DNA of 12,498 nucleotides from an uncultured bacterium (GCA_903870235.1 CAIQCA010000035.1:1-12498), one strand, 5' to 3'; shown: positions 1-7,987, counted from the stretch's first letter. Translations and numbers: made by a program. Notes: generated from the sequence alone by a model not told the origin.

Positions 1-1080
1 ATAGTCATAGTAGCCATCAATCCAGCCAAACAACTAGGAAACACAAGAGATGCACAGCGTCGATCAGATATTCTTACTCTGTATAAAGCTGTAAATGAAT
101 ATATTATAGATAATGGATTTGTGCCACCAGTTATTACTTCTACTTTAACTCCTATATGTAATACCGGTGTCAACGGGATTGGCGCTACGACATGTTTAGA
201 TGTTGTAGATCTTTCATTATTGGTGCCTACATATGTTTCCTCCATTCCTAGAGATCCACAAGCAACTTCAACGGCCGGTTATCTCATAGCTAGAGTGGGT
301 TCAAATATTTATATTGAGGCCCCGGGTACCGAAGTTGGCTTTACTAGTCAGTCTGGTTATTCTAGCACTACCCCAGTTATCGCATTCATTGGACATCTTC
401 CAAGCGGTCATTATCCTTCGGCTGTTTCAAGTGGAAATAATGGAGGGGGTGGGGAAACGTCATGGACTTGTGGCTCAGCCTTGATCGACATCAGAGATTC
501 CCGTTCTTATACAACAGTTCTCATAGGTTCTCAATGTTGGATGCAAGAAAATATCAACGTCGGGACAATGATAGCTGGATCCAATGATCAGGGCACAAGC
601 CCATCTTCTATAGATAAGTATTGTTATAACGATGATGAAGGAAATTGTACTACTTACGGCGGTCTATATCAGTGGGGTCAAGCCATGGAAGGATCAGTAT
701 CTCCGGGCATTCAAGGTATATGCCCGACAAGCTGGCATATTCCTACTCATGATGAGTTTACTACTCTTGAAAGGTCATTGTGTACTTCTGGCACATGTAC
801 ATCTGATTTTCCTTACGATGGAACACAGGGCTGGAGGGGTACAGATGAAGGAACAACATTGAGAGACATGGCAGGCTTATTCAAAACTAAATTAGCGGGT
901 ATTCGTTACAATATAGGGGGTGCATTTTATACTCTAGGCTCAGATGGTTTTTTGTGGACATCTTCTCAAAATGATTCTTATTCAGCTTGGCATCGACATG
1001 TAGATTCTAGTTATACATCTGTTTACCGTAGTCCAGATGATACAGCTTATGGTTTTTCTGTACGTTGTCTTAAAGATTAA
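1..1080 (+). CDS. Pseudopilin-like protein with C-terminal FISUMP domain (5' end outside window)
   Basis: The reading frame is open from base 1, so the true start lies upstream; the GTG at 121 is internal. The first visible residues (IVIVAINPAKQLGNTRDAQR) are the end of the hydrophobic helix and the following helix of a type IV pilin or type II secretion pseudopilin, so the prepilin peptidase site should be just outside the window. After a Ser/Gly-rich linker (about base 430-460) comes a FISUMP-type domain, seen as IGSQCWMQENINVG, YGGLYQWGQAM, GICPTSWHIPT, the late FLWTSS and the final FSVRCLKD, with several cysteines that may form disulphides. FISUMP domains occur on secreted or surface proteins; their function is not well defined. 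A surface-displayed minor pilin or adhesin is inferred. Family recognition is strong for both parts. No terminator is visible after the stop. Confidence 0.85.
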   Translation: MVIVAINPAKQLGNTRDAQRRSDILTLYKAVNEYIIDNGFVPPVITSTLTPICNTGVNGIGATTCLDVVDLSLLVPTYVSSIPRDPQATSTAGYLIARVGSNIYIEAPGTEVGFTSQSGYSSTTPVIAFIGHLPSGHYPSAVSSGNNGGGGETSWTCGSALIDIRDSRSYTTVLIGSQCWMQENINVGTMIAGSNDQGTSPSSIDKYCYNDDEGNCTTYGGLYQWGQAMEGSVSPGIQGICPTSWHIPTHDEFTTLERSLCTSGTCTSDFPYDGTQGWRGTDEGTTLRDMAGLFKTKLAGIRYNIGGAFYTLGSDGFLWTSSQNDSYSAWHRHVDSSYTSVYRSPDDTAYGFSVRCLKD

Positions 1081-1165
1081 CTCGATTTTATGTGGATTAG
1101 CCGTATTTGTGTTTAAGCCGGTATTCTTATAGAATTGTAGAGTTAATAAAACTAATAATCGTCAT

Positions 1166-2443
1166 ATGGAACCACAATCAAATAGCCGCTCGAGTATCTT
1201 TTACAAGGAAGTAATTATCTCTTTGGCGTGTCTTATTTTTTTGGGTGCAGTAGGTACGTTTGCGTACTATGTCATTGCACCAAACTTCGGTAACAGTACT
1301 TCAGTCAATTCTATAGGAGGTTTTTATGCTAAACAGTTAGATTACTTTGCTTCTCACAATGTTTCTGGCGGTTCTGGTACTTTGGCAGAAAACTTTTCGA
1401 TTGAAACTACCGATGGCGAATCTGTATCTGTGGCGATAAATGCTAAGGGTGGATACAATGCTATAGAAGACACCGGTTCAGCCGATGTGAGTGTAAATAT
1501 GAATGGTTCAGGCAAGCAGTTTGCTGCAGTACCACCAGGTACTTTTCCTCTGGATATTTCATTTTCTCTAATTAAAACGCAAGAGTCTCTTTATGTTTCT
1601 GTCACCAAGATCCCTACATTTATAAGTACTCTTACGCCACAGCTTTCTTCTGTTTATCAAGAGGGAACTTGGGTTCAAGTGCCAAAGATGTTCCTGGATT
1701 TATTTACTCAAGGTTTTATGAAGGGCTTCAATAATTCTCGTGCTCTGTCATTGAACTCAACATCGACCCTTACAAGTTACAGTGATATTTTGAACCTAGT
1801 CAAGTCGAACATGGAAACTAGCTTGGTTTCTATCTGTGGGAAAGCTTCCTCTTTTGAAAACTGGAGCACGAAAAGCCCAAGCGATAAAAAGGCCTTTGCT
1901 GACGCTATAGATCATTGTTTGGATGGTGCCGTTGTGTTGTCAGAAGTTTCGTCTACTGGTGGTAACAAGACAATGTCTGTAACATTCAATGCGGATAAAT
2001 ATCTAGCTTTTATGAAAAAGTACAATCAGGTTCTTTGTAAAGGTTATGGTTTTGACTCCCAGTCATGTATGGCTAGCACCAATCAATTGAGCAGCCTCTC
2101 TCCGGAGGACGTGAACGCGATATATAAGAATTTTCATTATACAATTACTTTAGGTGACTCAGATGTTATCAAAGGCATCAATATGAATATAAGTCTTGCT
2201 GGCGACCAAATGAAGGCGTTGATGGAAAAATCTATAAGCAAACAACCACTTAATCCCTCATCGACGATACTCAAGTCTATGGTTATTTCGTTTGATGGCT
2301 CATTTGATCTAAATCCACCAGTCAAAGCGGTAGCTCCAGCATCTTTCATCTCCATCGAAGAACTGGTCATGAAATATCAGGCCATGATGTCTACACCAAC
2401 GTTTTCCAAACCCGCATCAACAGGCGCTTCTCCTTCTAAATAA
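1166..2443 (+). CDS. Membrane-anchored exported protein of unknown function
   Basis: A 425-residue protein I do not recognise. A short charged N-terminus is followed by one hydrophobic segment at about residues 15-38, which fits a signal anchor with the rest outside the cytoplasm. The remainder is rich in Ser, Thr and Asn with alternating hydrophobic residues, suggesting a mostly beta exported domain, and holds four cysteines after the anchor that could pair. The C-terminus is a Ser/Pro/Thr-rich tail. No catalytic motif was seen. The ATG at 1166 has no clear Shine-Dalgarno sequence, but it places the hydrophobic segment where expected. It lies 85 bases after the FISUMP gene and 21 bases before the CAP gene on the same strand, which supports an envelope role. 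A lipoprotein-like carrier is possible, but no lipobox is present. Confidence 0.8.
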   Translation: MEPQSNSRSSIFYKEVIISLACLIFLGAVGTFAYYVIAPNFGNSTSVNSIGGFYAKQLDYFASHNVSGGSGTLAENFSIETTDGESVSVAINAKGGYNAIEDTGSADVSVNMNGSGKQFAAVPPGTFPLDISFSLIKTQESLYVSVTKIPTFISTLTPQLSSVYQEGTWVQVPKMFLDLFTQGFMKGFNNSRALSLNSTSTLTSYSDILNLVKSNMETSLVSICGKASSFENWSTKSPSDKKAFADAIDHCLDGAVVLSEVSSTGGNKTMSVTFNADKYLAFMKKYNQVLCKGYGFDSQSCMASTNQLSSLSPEDVNAIYKNFHYTITLGDSDVIKGINMNISLAGDQMKALMEKSISKQPLNPSSTILKSMVISFDGSFDLNPPVKAVAPASFISIEELVMKYQAMMSTPTFSKPASTGASPSK

Positions 2444-2464
2444 AATTAATTGTAAATTAGTTTT

Positions 2465-3394
2465 ATGTTCCAATGGTTCAAAAAGTATTTCATACCCAAT
2501 ATAGGGAATGATCATCAGCCTCACTTTTTGCGCAGCAAAAATACCCGCCTTATTGTAGTCGCTATCCTGATGCTAGAGTTTGGTGTTTTTGTCTTTCCTT
2601 ACATACCCACGCTCAATCTGTCGAGTAACAATTATCTAGCTGCCGTTTTGCCGTCCGTTCTAGATAATCTAACCAATCAAAATAGGCAAGCACAAGATCT
2701 CAATGTTCTTACTGTAAGTCCCGCACTGAATAAAGTTGCAGAGCTTAAGGCGGAAGATATGGCTCAAAATGGCTATTTTGCTCACACTAGTCCAGATGGT
2801 AAGACACCCTGGTATTGGTTTAACCTTGTTGGATATAAATACGAATACGCCGGAGAAAACCTGGCAGTCGATTTCACTGATTCACAGGACGTGGCTGTTG
2901 CGTGGATTAACTCGTCTACACACAGAGCCAACATCCTAAAGAGCACATACACGGAAGTCGGCACTGGCGTTGCTACCGGAACATACAATGGAAACTCTAC
3001 GGTTTTTGTTGTTCAGGTTTTTGGCAAGCCAGCAACGTCGACAGTTGCGGCGTCAGTTCTGTTTCCACAAGTCCTTGGAGCCTCTACAGATGTAAATGCG
3101 ACACCTGAAGTGGCGGTATTGAAGCCAACTACGGTTGAGTCTTATATCACGTCCCCGCGACACATTTTGGATGTTATCTTGATGGTCTTGGGCACAATAG
3201 TAGCGGCGGCCCTCATCTTGAAGTTATTTGTGCGCATGGACAAGAAGCATCCAGCCCTTATAACCAATGGTCTTATAGTGATTGCACTAATATTTGGTAT
3301 ATATGTCACCAATAATATTATTGCTCAAAATAAGATGTCTGTGACGACTTCTTTTGCTGGTTTTCATGGAGATCGGTTTGATCCGAGTATTTAA
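2465..3394 (+). CDS. CAP-domain (SCP/PR-1, YkwD-like) membrane protein
   Basis: A 309-residue protein with a hydrophobic N-terminal segment (about 28-48), a CAP domain (about 66-188) and two C-terminal membrane segments (about 233-255 and 266-284). CAP hallmarks are visible in order: NQNRQAQDLNVL, KAEDMAQNGYFAHTSPDG with His107, AGENLA with Glu131, and AWINSSTHRANILKSTYTEVGTG with His153, so the usual His/Glu/His cluster is intact. Bacterial CAP proteins are secreted or surface proteins; roles in cell-wall association, lipid binding or proteolysis have been proposed but none is general. The extra C-terminal membrane pair is not part of the core family. The start has no obvious Shine-Dalgarno sequence. 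It lies 21 bases after the preceding gene and 1 base before the next, so co-transcription is likely. The domain is secure; the activity is unknown. Confidence 0.9.
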   Translation: MFQWFKKYFIPNIGNDHQPHFLRSKNTRLIVVAILMLEFGVFVFPYIPTLNLSSNNYLAAVLPSVLDNLTNQNRQAQDLNVLTVSPALNKVAELKAEDMAQNGYFAHTSPDGKTPWYWFNLVGYKYEYAGENLAVDFTDSQDVAVAWINSSTHRANILKSTYTEVGTGVATGTYNGNSTVFVVQVFGKPATSTVAASVLFPQVLGASTDVNATPEVAVLKPTTVESYITSPRHILDVILMVLGTIVAAALILKLFVRMDKKHPALITNGLIVIALIFGIYVTNNIIAQNKMSVTTSFAGFHGDRFDPSI

Positions 3395-3395
3395 A

Positions 3396-4220
3396 ATGAA
3401 AAAACATTCCTCAACATCGCTAAAACTTTTTTCAATAGGGTTGGTCTTATCCCTATGTCTTCTTGGCAGTTTTTGGGGTGGTACCAAGAATGTTTTCGCG
3501 CAATCAGTATCACCAAGTGTGACAACTATAAACGCGCGTATATTACCAACTGTTTGGTATTCAACTCTTTCTGTTAACGACGGCGACGCTATCAAAATAT
3601 ATGCTGGTATACAAAATAATTCTGGGGTTAATATAAATGGGGAAGCAACTTTTTCTGTCGATGATAAGGAAATTTCCAGGGTTCCTTTTTCGTCTGTTAC
3701 TGAAAGCTTGATTGATGTTTCTACCAGCTGGGTTGCAAATCCCGGTGATCACAGTGTACAAGTTAGTGTTTCTACAACACTTTCGGCCGATAAGGCTTTG
3801 TTTTCGTATAAAAGTGATAAATCGAATATTAGTATTATAAGAAAAATTACTCCGGAAGTTGTTCAGGCGGCGATAGTGAATTCGGCTGGAGCAGTTATAT
3901 CGCAAACCGATAAACTAACTTCACAATTGGCGGATAATATTGAAAGCCTGAAAAAACCAGTTGGATCAAGTGGTGGTGTATCTAGTGGTCAAGGTGGTGC
4001 TGCAGCTAAAATAGGTACGGTTGCAAAGAAGGGAAGCGTCTTGGGTACATCTACTAGTCAAGTAAATACTGGCGATAATTCAAACTTCGATTGGGTGTAC
4101 ACTCCGTTTAATTTTTGTTTGGATGTCTTAGCTTTCTTGGTAAGGAATTGGAAATGGACGTTAAGTGGCATAATTGCCTTGTTTTTACTCTATAAAATTG
4201 CTGATAGATTCAAAAAGTAG
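3396..4220 (+). CDS. Exported Ig-like protein with C-terminal membrane anchor
   Basis: I chose the ATG at 3396, one base after the preceding stop, rather than an in-frame ATG at 3354 that overlaps the CAP gene. From 3396 the 274-residue product begins with a classical signal peptide: MKKHSSTSLK, a hydrophobic core, then VFA|QS as the likely cleavage site near residue 35. Residues about 48-130 look like a beta-sandwich of the CARDB/Ig-like kind (VNDGDAIKIYAGIQNNSGVNI, WVANPGDHSVQVSV). A Gly/Ser-rich linker follows (about 189-230), then a membrane segment (about 253-267) with a basic tail (DRFKK). The domain type is inferred from pattern only. A surface-exposed adhesive or scaffold role is plausible given the upstream CAP and pilin-like genes. 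No terminator follows; the next promoter begins 6 bases after the TAG stop. Confidence 0.8.
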   Translation: MKKHSSTSLKLFSIGLVLSLCLLGSFWGGTKNVFAQSVSPSVTTINARILPTVWYSTLSVNDGDAIKIYAGIQNNSGVNINGEATFSVDDKEISRVPFSSVTESLIDVSTSWVANPGDHSVQVSVSTTLSADKALFSYKSDKSNISIIRKITPEVVQAAIVNSAGAVISQTDKLTSQLADNIESLKKPVGSSGGVSSGQGGAAAKIGTVAKKGSVLGTSTSQVNTGDNSNFDWVYTPFNFCLDVLAFLVRNWKWTLSGIIALFLLYKIADRFKK

Positions 4221-4226
4221 CTATCC

Positions 4227-4255
4227 TTGACAATCTGTCAATAATATGCTACACT
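4227..4255 (+). promoter_or_regulatory. Strong sigma-70-type promoter with extended -10
   Basis: TTGACA (4227-4232) and TACACT (4250-4255) are separated by 17 bases, with TGC just before the -10, giving an extended -10 element. The predicted start is near 4262. The -35 is also the left arm of a perfect inverted repeat, TTGACA-ATC-TGTCAA (4227-4241), which could be an operator. It drives the deoxyribosyltransferase-like gene at 4344. Confidence 0.75.
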
Positions 4256-4261
4256 TCCCGC

Positions 4262-4302
4262 ATCTGGAAAATAACCCAGATAACCCAAACAACGAGTTTG
4301 GG
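4262..4302 (+). promoter_or_regulatory. Two-hairpin 5' leader
   Basis: Between the predicted transcription start (about 4262) and the ATG at 4344 lie two perfect hairpins. ATCTGG (4262-4267) pairs with CCAGAT (4276-4281), and CCCAAAC (4284-4290) pairs with GTTTGGG (4296-4302) around a five-base loop. The first stem starts at the predicted 5' end, a typical arrangement for an RNA-stabilising structure. The Shine-Dalgarno sequence AGAGGA (4331-4336) is outside both stems. No known riboswitch was recognised. Confidence 0.45.
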
Positions 4303-4343
4303 GTGCACAAAACCCATCAAAAACGAAAGTAGAGGATAGTTCG

Positions 4344-4826
4344 ATGAAAAATCAAGTGTTTCTCGGTGGTTCCTGTAACCCAACCACGTGGCGTGCAGAC
4401 GTTGCCATTCCGTCATTGACTGCGGCAGGTGTCGCATTCTACAACCCGCAAATCGCGGATTAGTCGGAAAAGGACGCGCTCTACAAGGCCCAGGGCATCG
4501 CCGGCGGTATCGCCGAAGTCGAAGCCGTCGCCAAAGGTGAATCGGAGCTGTTGCTCTTCGTCATCGATGGCCAGACGCGCGCGATCGCCTCGATGGTTGA
4601 GGTGGCCGAGTATATCGCCAGCGGCCGTCAGGTTGTGTTGGTTGTTAACAACATTCCCGACAGCACCACGATCGGCGGCCAGGTGGTCACCGGTGGCGAG
4701 CTCAAGGACCTCAACCGCGCACGCGTGTATGTTCTGGATGTCGCCAAGCGCCATCCCGGCAACGCGGACGTGTTCTCGGACATCGGCGCCGCAGTCGCGT
4801 ACTGCATCGAAGTTCTCAAACAGTAA
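4344..4826 (+). pseudogene. Nucleoside 2-deoxyribosyltransferase-like gene with in-frame TAG
   Basis: Reading from ATG 4344, after AGAGGA at a 7-base spacing, gives MKNQVFLGGSCNPTTWR... up to YNPQIAD, then TAG at 4461-4463, then an uninterrupted frame to TAA at 4824-4826. The whole resembles the Nuc_deoxyri_tr2 type of nucleoside 2-deoxyribosyltransferase-like domains: an N-terminal FLGGSC, a YNPQ motif, LLLFVIDGQTRAIASMVEVA with the expected Glu after SM, and VVLVV. From memory the residue after YNPQ-x-x-D is usually Trp, so TGG to TAG would be a single-base change. The family cleaves or transfers the glycosidic bond of (deoxy)nucleosides or related compounds; substrate unknown. Composition is much more GC-rich than the flanking genes, suggesting transfer. 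The rest of the frame is undamaged, so this could be a recent pseudogene, a readthrough gene or a sequence error. Without readthrough only 39 residues are made. Confidence 0.75.
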
Positions 4827-4830
4827 GCTT

Positions 4831-4917
4831 TTGTCTGCCCACGGGCAGTCGAAAGCGACCAGATATCTTCCAGACTAGCTTTTGGAGGAGATATGGTTGT
4901 CTGCCTGAAGCAGACAA
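4831..4917 (+). ncRNA. Structured 3' tract, possible 3' UTR RNA or small RNA
   Basis: Consecutive stems fill the space between the stop at 4826 and the terminator: CTGCC/GGCAG (4835-4848); an alternative small stem GTCG/CGAC (4848-4859); ATATCT-TCCA (4863-4872) with TGGA-GG-AGATAT (4883-4894), ten pairs with a two-base bulge; and TTGTCTGC (4897-4904) with GCAGACAA (4910-4917), eight perfect pairs. TTGTCTGCC occurs twice (4831-4839, 4897-4905), so GCAGACAA could pair with either copy, allowing two mutually exclusive folds. No known RNA family was recognised. Confidence 0.4.
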
Positions 4918-4921
4918 GACG

Positions 4922-4960
4922 CCGTCGTACATTCCCAGGTGGGGGTGTGCGACGGTTTTT
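4922..4960 (+). terminator. Rho-independent terminator
   Basis: CCGTCGTACA (4922-4931) pairs with TGTGCGACGG (4946-4955), ten pairs including one G-T, followed directly by TTTTT (4956-4960) and further T-rich sequence. It ends the + strand unit starting at 4227. The same stem could slow transcription arriving from the minus-strand gene that ends at 4974, but there is no U-run on that side. Confidence 0.85.
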
Positions 4961-4973
4961 CTTTATTCTATTT

Positions 4974-7868
4974 TCATGAGGCTACTGATTTCTCAAGTTC
5001 TGCTTCTAGCGAGTTCAAGGTCACCGTCTTAACGTTCTCTGACTTTTCTTTCGCCAATTTCAAGAATCTAGCAAAATAATCACGATAAACTTTGTAGTCA
5101 TCATTCTCGGGTGTTTCTTCTGTACCAAAATCTTTTTTACAAAATTCTTCAAATGTTTTTCGATCCATATTCTTTTTTAATATCTCCAATATTTCTTTGT
5201 CTTTGTTTGCTGAGCCTAAGATTTTCGATAGATGTGGTATAAGCAAACTGGCGGCCTCAGCGAAACGTCCGGAATCATTTAGTAAGATTACTTTTGCGTC
5301 TCTTTTCATTGACTCATTTAACTCCATGATACTATAGAGTCCGCCGTTTCCGACAACTACCACGTGTTTCTGTTCCACACTCATCCTGTTATAGAGAGCT
5401 TCCATGTAGGCGATATGCGTTACGTATTTGGAGGTGTATTTGTCGAGACCTCTCTTGTTCCATTCAGCTGGTACAGGAGTCAAAATTGTGTCGACTGGAG
5501 TAGTGGCGTACACAGAGGCAGCGGCTCCTTTCTCATGGTTCTCCTTGAGAAATTTATTACCAGGAAAGTATACACTTCCGCCTGGATTTATGGAGAAAAT
5601 ATGCGCTCTTTCTGCCCATGGAAGGTGATCGAAACGGGTTGTATATTCAATGTTTTGTTGCCCGAAGACATTCCCGATACCTGATTGTGTGCCGGGTACG
5701 CCTACGTTAGCCTTGTACTTATGAGCGATATTTACCACGGCTGTACCAAATACTTCCAATGGGTCCGTAGTTGTATCCAAATGTTTACAACCTCCAATAA
5801 CGTTGATGAGGGGTCGGTCACGGTCTATTCTGAGGGCATCAAGACAAGACTCTTCTATATGGTATGGAATGGTTTGGCTAGGATCCTTGAGTTTATAGTC
5901 GATACTGACAGCTCGGATATTGAAATCCTGCTTACTCAAGTTTTGATCTATCCCATTTGGACAGCGTAGAAGAGCACCAGCGACAAACTTTTCACCAAAT
6001 TGGATATCCTCGGTATGAATCTCCGGAGAAAAGTTCGTCTCAAAAAGGTTTTGATTAAGGATGTTTTTATACAAGAACAAAGAGTATTCCTTTTCGGCTT
6101 CTTTGAATATGGATAAAAGCTGTTCGGCAATACTTGGATCAGACTGGTCAGAATTTTCCAATTCAGCAAATAATTTAGCCGCTTGATTGTATTTCATGGA
6201 GACGTTATTCAATAGAAAGTGCATGCAGTTTTCTGCAGATTCCCGAAATATCTTTTGGTTTGGAGTTGAGATTGCTCCAGCTTCTCTCGATATATTCATC
6301 ACATCTGTAATTCGTTTTACTGAGCTAGCAAAAGAATTGAATGTCAGCAAAGCTGCTTCTAGCCCCTCATAAACTTCTCGAGTGAATATCGGTACTTTCT
6401 CTAAAGCCAATTTCAATGGTGGCGGTATGTGCTTGTCTTCATTGATAAGAACTTGAGCTAACTTGCCTTGGTGCAAGGCCCCGACAAAGGAATGTTGGTC
6501 TCCATCTTTTGCTTTCTTATATCGTCCACGGAAAATCACATATTCGTCATCAGTCGAAGAATTGGGTGTGTTAGATAGGAAATATTGAATAACTTTTGTG
6601 ACGTTGTAGTAGTCAGGGCTATTGATAATTTTGGATTGTATCTCATAGGCCTTTTGTGTGACAGCACCTATCTCATATCCAGCAACCATACTCGGCTCTT
6701 TCTTGAAAACTTGACCACTGATTTGGTTTGTCATGGCTTCTGCTAGGGCCAAAATGGCTACAAGATTTGCAGTTGATTTGGCTGTTTCAAGCCACCCATC
6801 GGGGATTATTAGAGAGTTAGCGATGATTCTATTTGCAATTTGATCACGGTCGTTGTCCTTCAAAACCGCAAGGAATGTTTCCTTTTTGCAGTTGAGGACT
6901 GATTCAAAGTCTGAATCTTGTTTTTTTCTAAATGGTGTCGTATTTTCCCGTTGATTATTTGACTTGGATTTCTGTGCCGCAATTTCGGATATTCTTTTTG
7001 GATCTAGCCAATTACCATTTTCTAGTTCTTTTATCGTTTCATCGTCTATAAGACCATATGGTAAATGAGAATGAAAGCCGAAAAGGTTTATCGAGATACC
7101 ATTTGAATCAAGGGTGATATTTGTTTGGCCTTTGATCCTAAGTGGCTCAGCTCGTCGTGATATAAACAGATAGTTGATAAGTCTAGCTCTTTCGCGTAGA
7201 GCTTCTCGACCAACATCTGTGTCTTCTAGATTTCTAAGTTCACGGATTAGGGCCACTATCTTATGAGGGTCAACACTTTTGAATCTTTTTTTGGTAAAAA
7301 TTTCTTCTGGAATAAAGCCTATTTTATTCAAAATTTTACCTACACACTTTGGGTTATCAAACAGTGGGTCGATTAGGTCTATCCACTTATCACTTTCTAC
7401 ACCGAGTTCCCGTGCCAATTCGTGCTGAGTTGCTTCATCGGCGGTTTCTCCGAGTGTTCTTATGTTTTTCTCCAAAAATACAATTTTCTCATATAGATTT
7501 GTTTGAGTAGCCTCAACTAGATTCTGGGGTACTTTTTTTGTCAAAAGAAGAGCATTTCCTGTTTTTCCGGCAGCGAGATTCTTTGACCATTCCAATAAAT
7601 CCTTTATGAAAACTGCTTCAGGAGTTGTTCCTTGTAATACCACTCGTCTTAGGTCAGCTCCCGCGTGTCCATTCAAAAAGGATAGCAGTTGGATGTTTTC
7701 CTTGGCCACGGCTTTCTGTTCTTCTGATAAATGGTCAAACCATGAGTAATTTACAGTGGTTTTGTTATCAACGTTTCCCGCTTGATTTCTATCCGAAACT
7801 ATATCTTTCAATGATAATAATGCGGCTACCTCTTTATTTTGATGGTTATGAGCAGGCATCTCATTCAT
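4974..7868 (-). CDS. Large protein with C-terminal SLOG/LSDAT-like nucleotide-binding domain
   Basis: A 964-residue, apparently soluble protein. Residues about 685-880 look like a SLOG-superfamily (TRPM-SLOG/LSDAT-type) Rossmann-like domain: INVIGGCKHLD (about 688-698), VGVPGTQSGIGNVFG (722-736) in place of the usual GGT-x-x-GV loop, VVVVGNGGLYSIMEL (836-850), and VILLNDSGRFAEAASLL (860-876), matching the family's GSGR-x-A element. SLOG domains bind nucleotides or nucleotide-derived ligands and occur in signalling, conflict systems and TRPM channels. The first 650 or so residues are mostly helical and not recognised, with charged stretches and no membrane segment. The only possible start in frame is the ATG at 7868, because an upstream TGA closes the frame; its Shine-Dalgarno sequence is weak. 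It is convergent with the TAG-interrupted gene and AT-rich. The SLOG call rests on motifs alone; catalytic activity is not established. Confidence 0.8.
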   Translation of the reverse strand: MNEMPAHNHQNKEVAALLSLKDIVSDRNQAGNVDNKTTVNYSWFDHLSEEQKAVAKENIQLLSFLNGHAGADLRRVVLQGTTPEAVFIKDLLEWSKNLAAGKTGNALLLTKKVPQNLVEATQTNLYEKIVFLEKNIRTLGETADEATQHELARELGVESDKWIDLIDPLFDNPKCVGKILNKIGFIPEEIFTKKRFKSVDPHKIVALIRELRNLEDTDVGREALRERARLINYLFISRRAEPLRIKGQTNITLDSNGISINLFGFHSHLPYGLIDDETIKELENGNWLDPKRISEIAAQKSKSNNQRENTTPFRKKQDSDFESVLNCKKETFLAVLKDNDRDQIANRIIANSLIIPDGWLETAKSTANLVAILALAEAMTNQISGQVFKKEPSMVAGYEIGAVTQKAYEIQSKIINSPDYYNVTKVIQYFLSNTPNSSTDDEYVIFRGRYKKAKDGDQHSFVGALHQGKLAQVLINEDKHIPPPLKLALEKVPIFTREVYEGLEAALLTFNSFASSVKRITDVMNISREAGAISTPNQKIFRESAENCMHFLLNNVSMKYNQAAKLFAELENSDQSDPSIAEQLLSIFKEAEKEYSLFLYKNILNQNLFETNFSPEIHTEDIQFGEKFVAGALLRCPNGIDQNLSKQDFNIRAVSIDYKLKDPSQTIPYHIEESCLDALRIDRDRPLINVIGGCKHLDTTTDPLEVFGTAVVNIAHKYKANVGVPGTQSGIGNVFGQQNIEYTTRFDHLPWAERAHIFSINPGGSVYFPGNKFLKENHEKGAAASVYATTPVDTILTPVPAEWNKRGLDKYTSKYVTHIAYMEALYNRMSVEQKHVVVVGNGGLYSIMELNESMKRDAKVILLNDSGRFAEAASLLIPHLSKILGSANKDKEILEILKKNMDRKTFEEFCKKDFGTEETPENDDYKVYRDYFARFLKLAKEKSENVKTVTLNSLEAELEKSVAS

Positions 7869-7937
7869 GCATAGATTCCATCAGCAATATGAAATAACTC
7901 CAATAACCGTCTAAGGATAGGTGCTTATTTCATAAAA

Positions 7938-7955
7938 TTTTGTTGACCAACAAAA
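7938..7955. promoter_or_regulatory. 18-base palindrome upstream of the SLOG-like gene
   Basis: TTTTGTTG-AC-CAACAAAA is a perfect inverted repeat with 8-base arms. It lies about 70 bases before the SLOG-like start and overlaps the U-tract of the preceding terminator. It could be an operator, but no convincing -35/-10 pair was found next to it. Confidence 0.3.
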
Positions 7956-7979
7956 AAGAAGGGGAGGAGCCCCTTCTTT
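7952..7979 (-). terminator. Rho-independent terminator of the phosphoesterase gene
   Basis: On the minus strand AAAGAAGGGG (7979-7970) pairs with CCCCTTCTTT (7964-7955) around a five-base loop and runs into a T-tract (7957-7952). It begins eight bases after the stop of the gene ending at 7988 and separates it from the SLOG-like gene. Confidence 0.85.
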
Positions 7980-7987
7980 GGATTGAC

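Noticed and set aside
121..1080. GTG at 121 as the start of the FISUMP gene
   Set aside because: The frame is open to base 1 and the upstream codons encode a typical pseudopilin helix, so the gene begins before the window.
3354..3395. Earlier ATG for the Ig-like protein gene
   Set aside because: It overlaps the CAP gene and adds residues before a textbook signal peptide that begins at 3396.
3287..3905. Minus-strand frames opposite the CAP and Ig-like genes
   Set aside because: They lie antisense to genes with clear domains and signal peptide and have no ribosome binding sites.
4551..4826. A separate gene starting at TTG 4551
   Set aside because: It is the downstream part of the interrupted gene, and the TTG encodes a conserved Leu within the domain. 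Reinitiation is possible but there is no clear ribosome binding site.
4429..4878. 149-residue + strand frame over the TAG-interrupted gene
   Set aside because: It is rich in Arg, Ser and Pro, as expected for a shifted frame of GC-rich coding DNA; the other frame carries clear family motifs.
4835..4917. Hammerhead or other known ribozyme or riboswitch
   Set aside because: The conserved core sequences are absent; only generic stems are visible.
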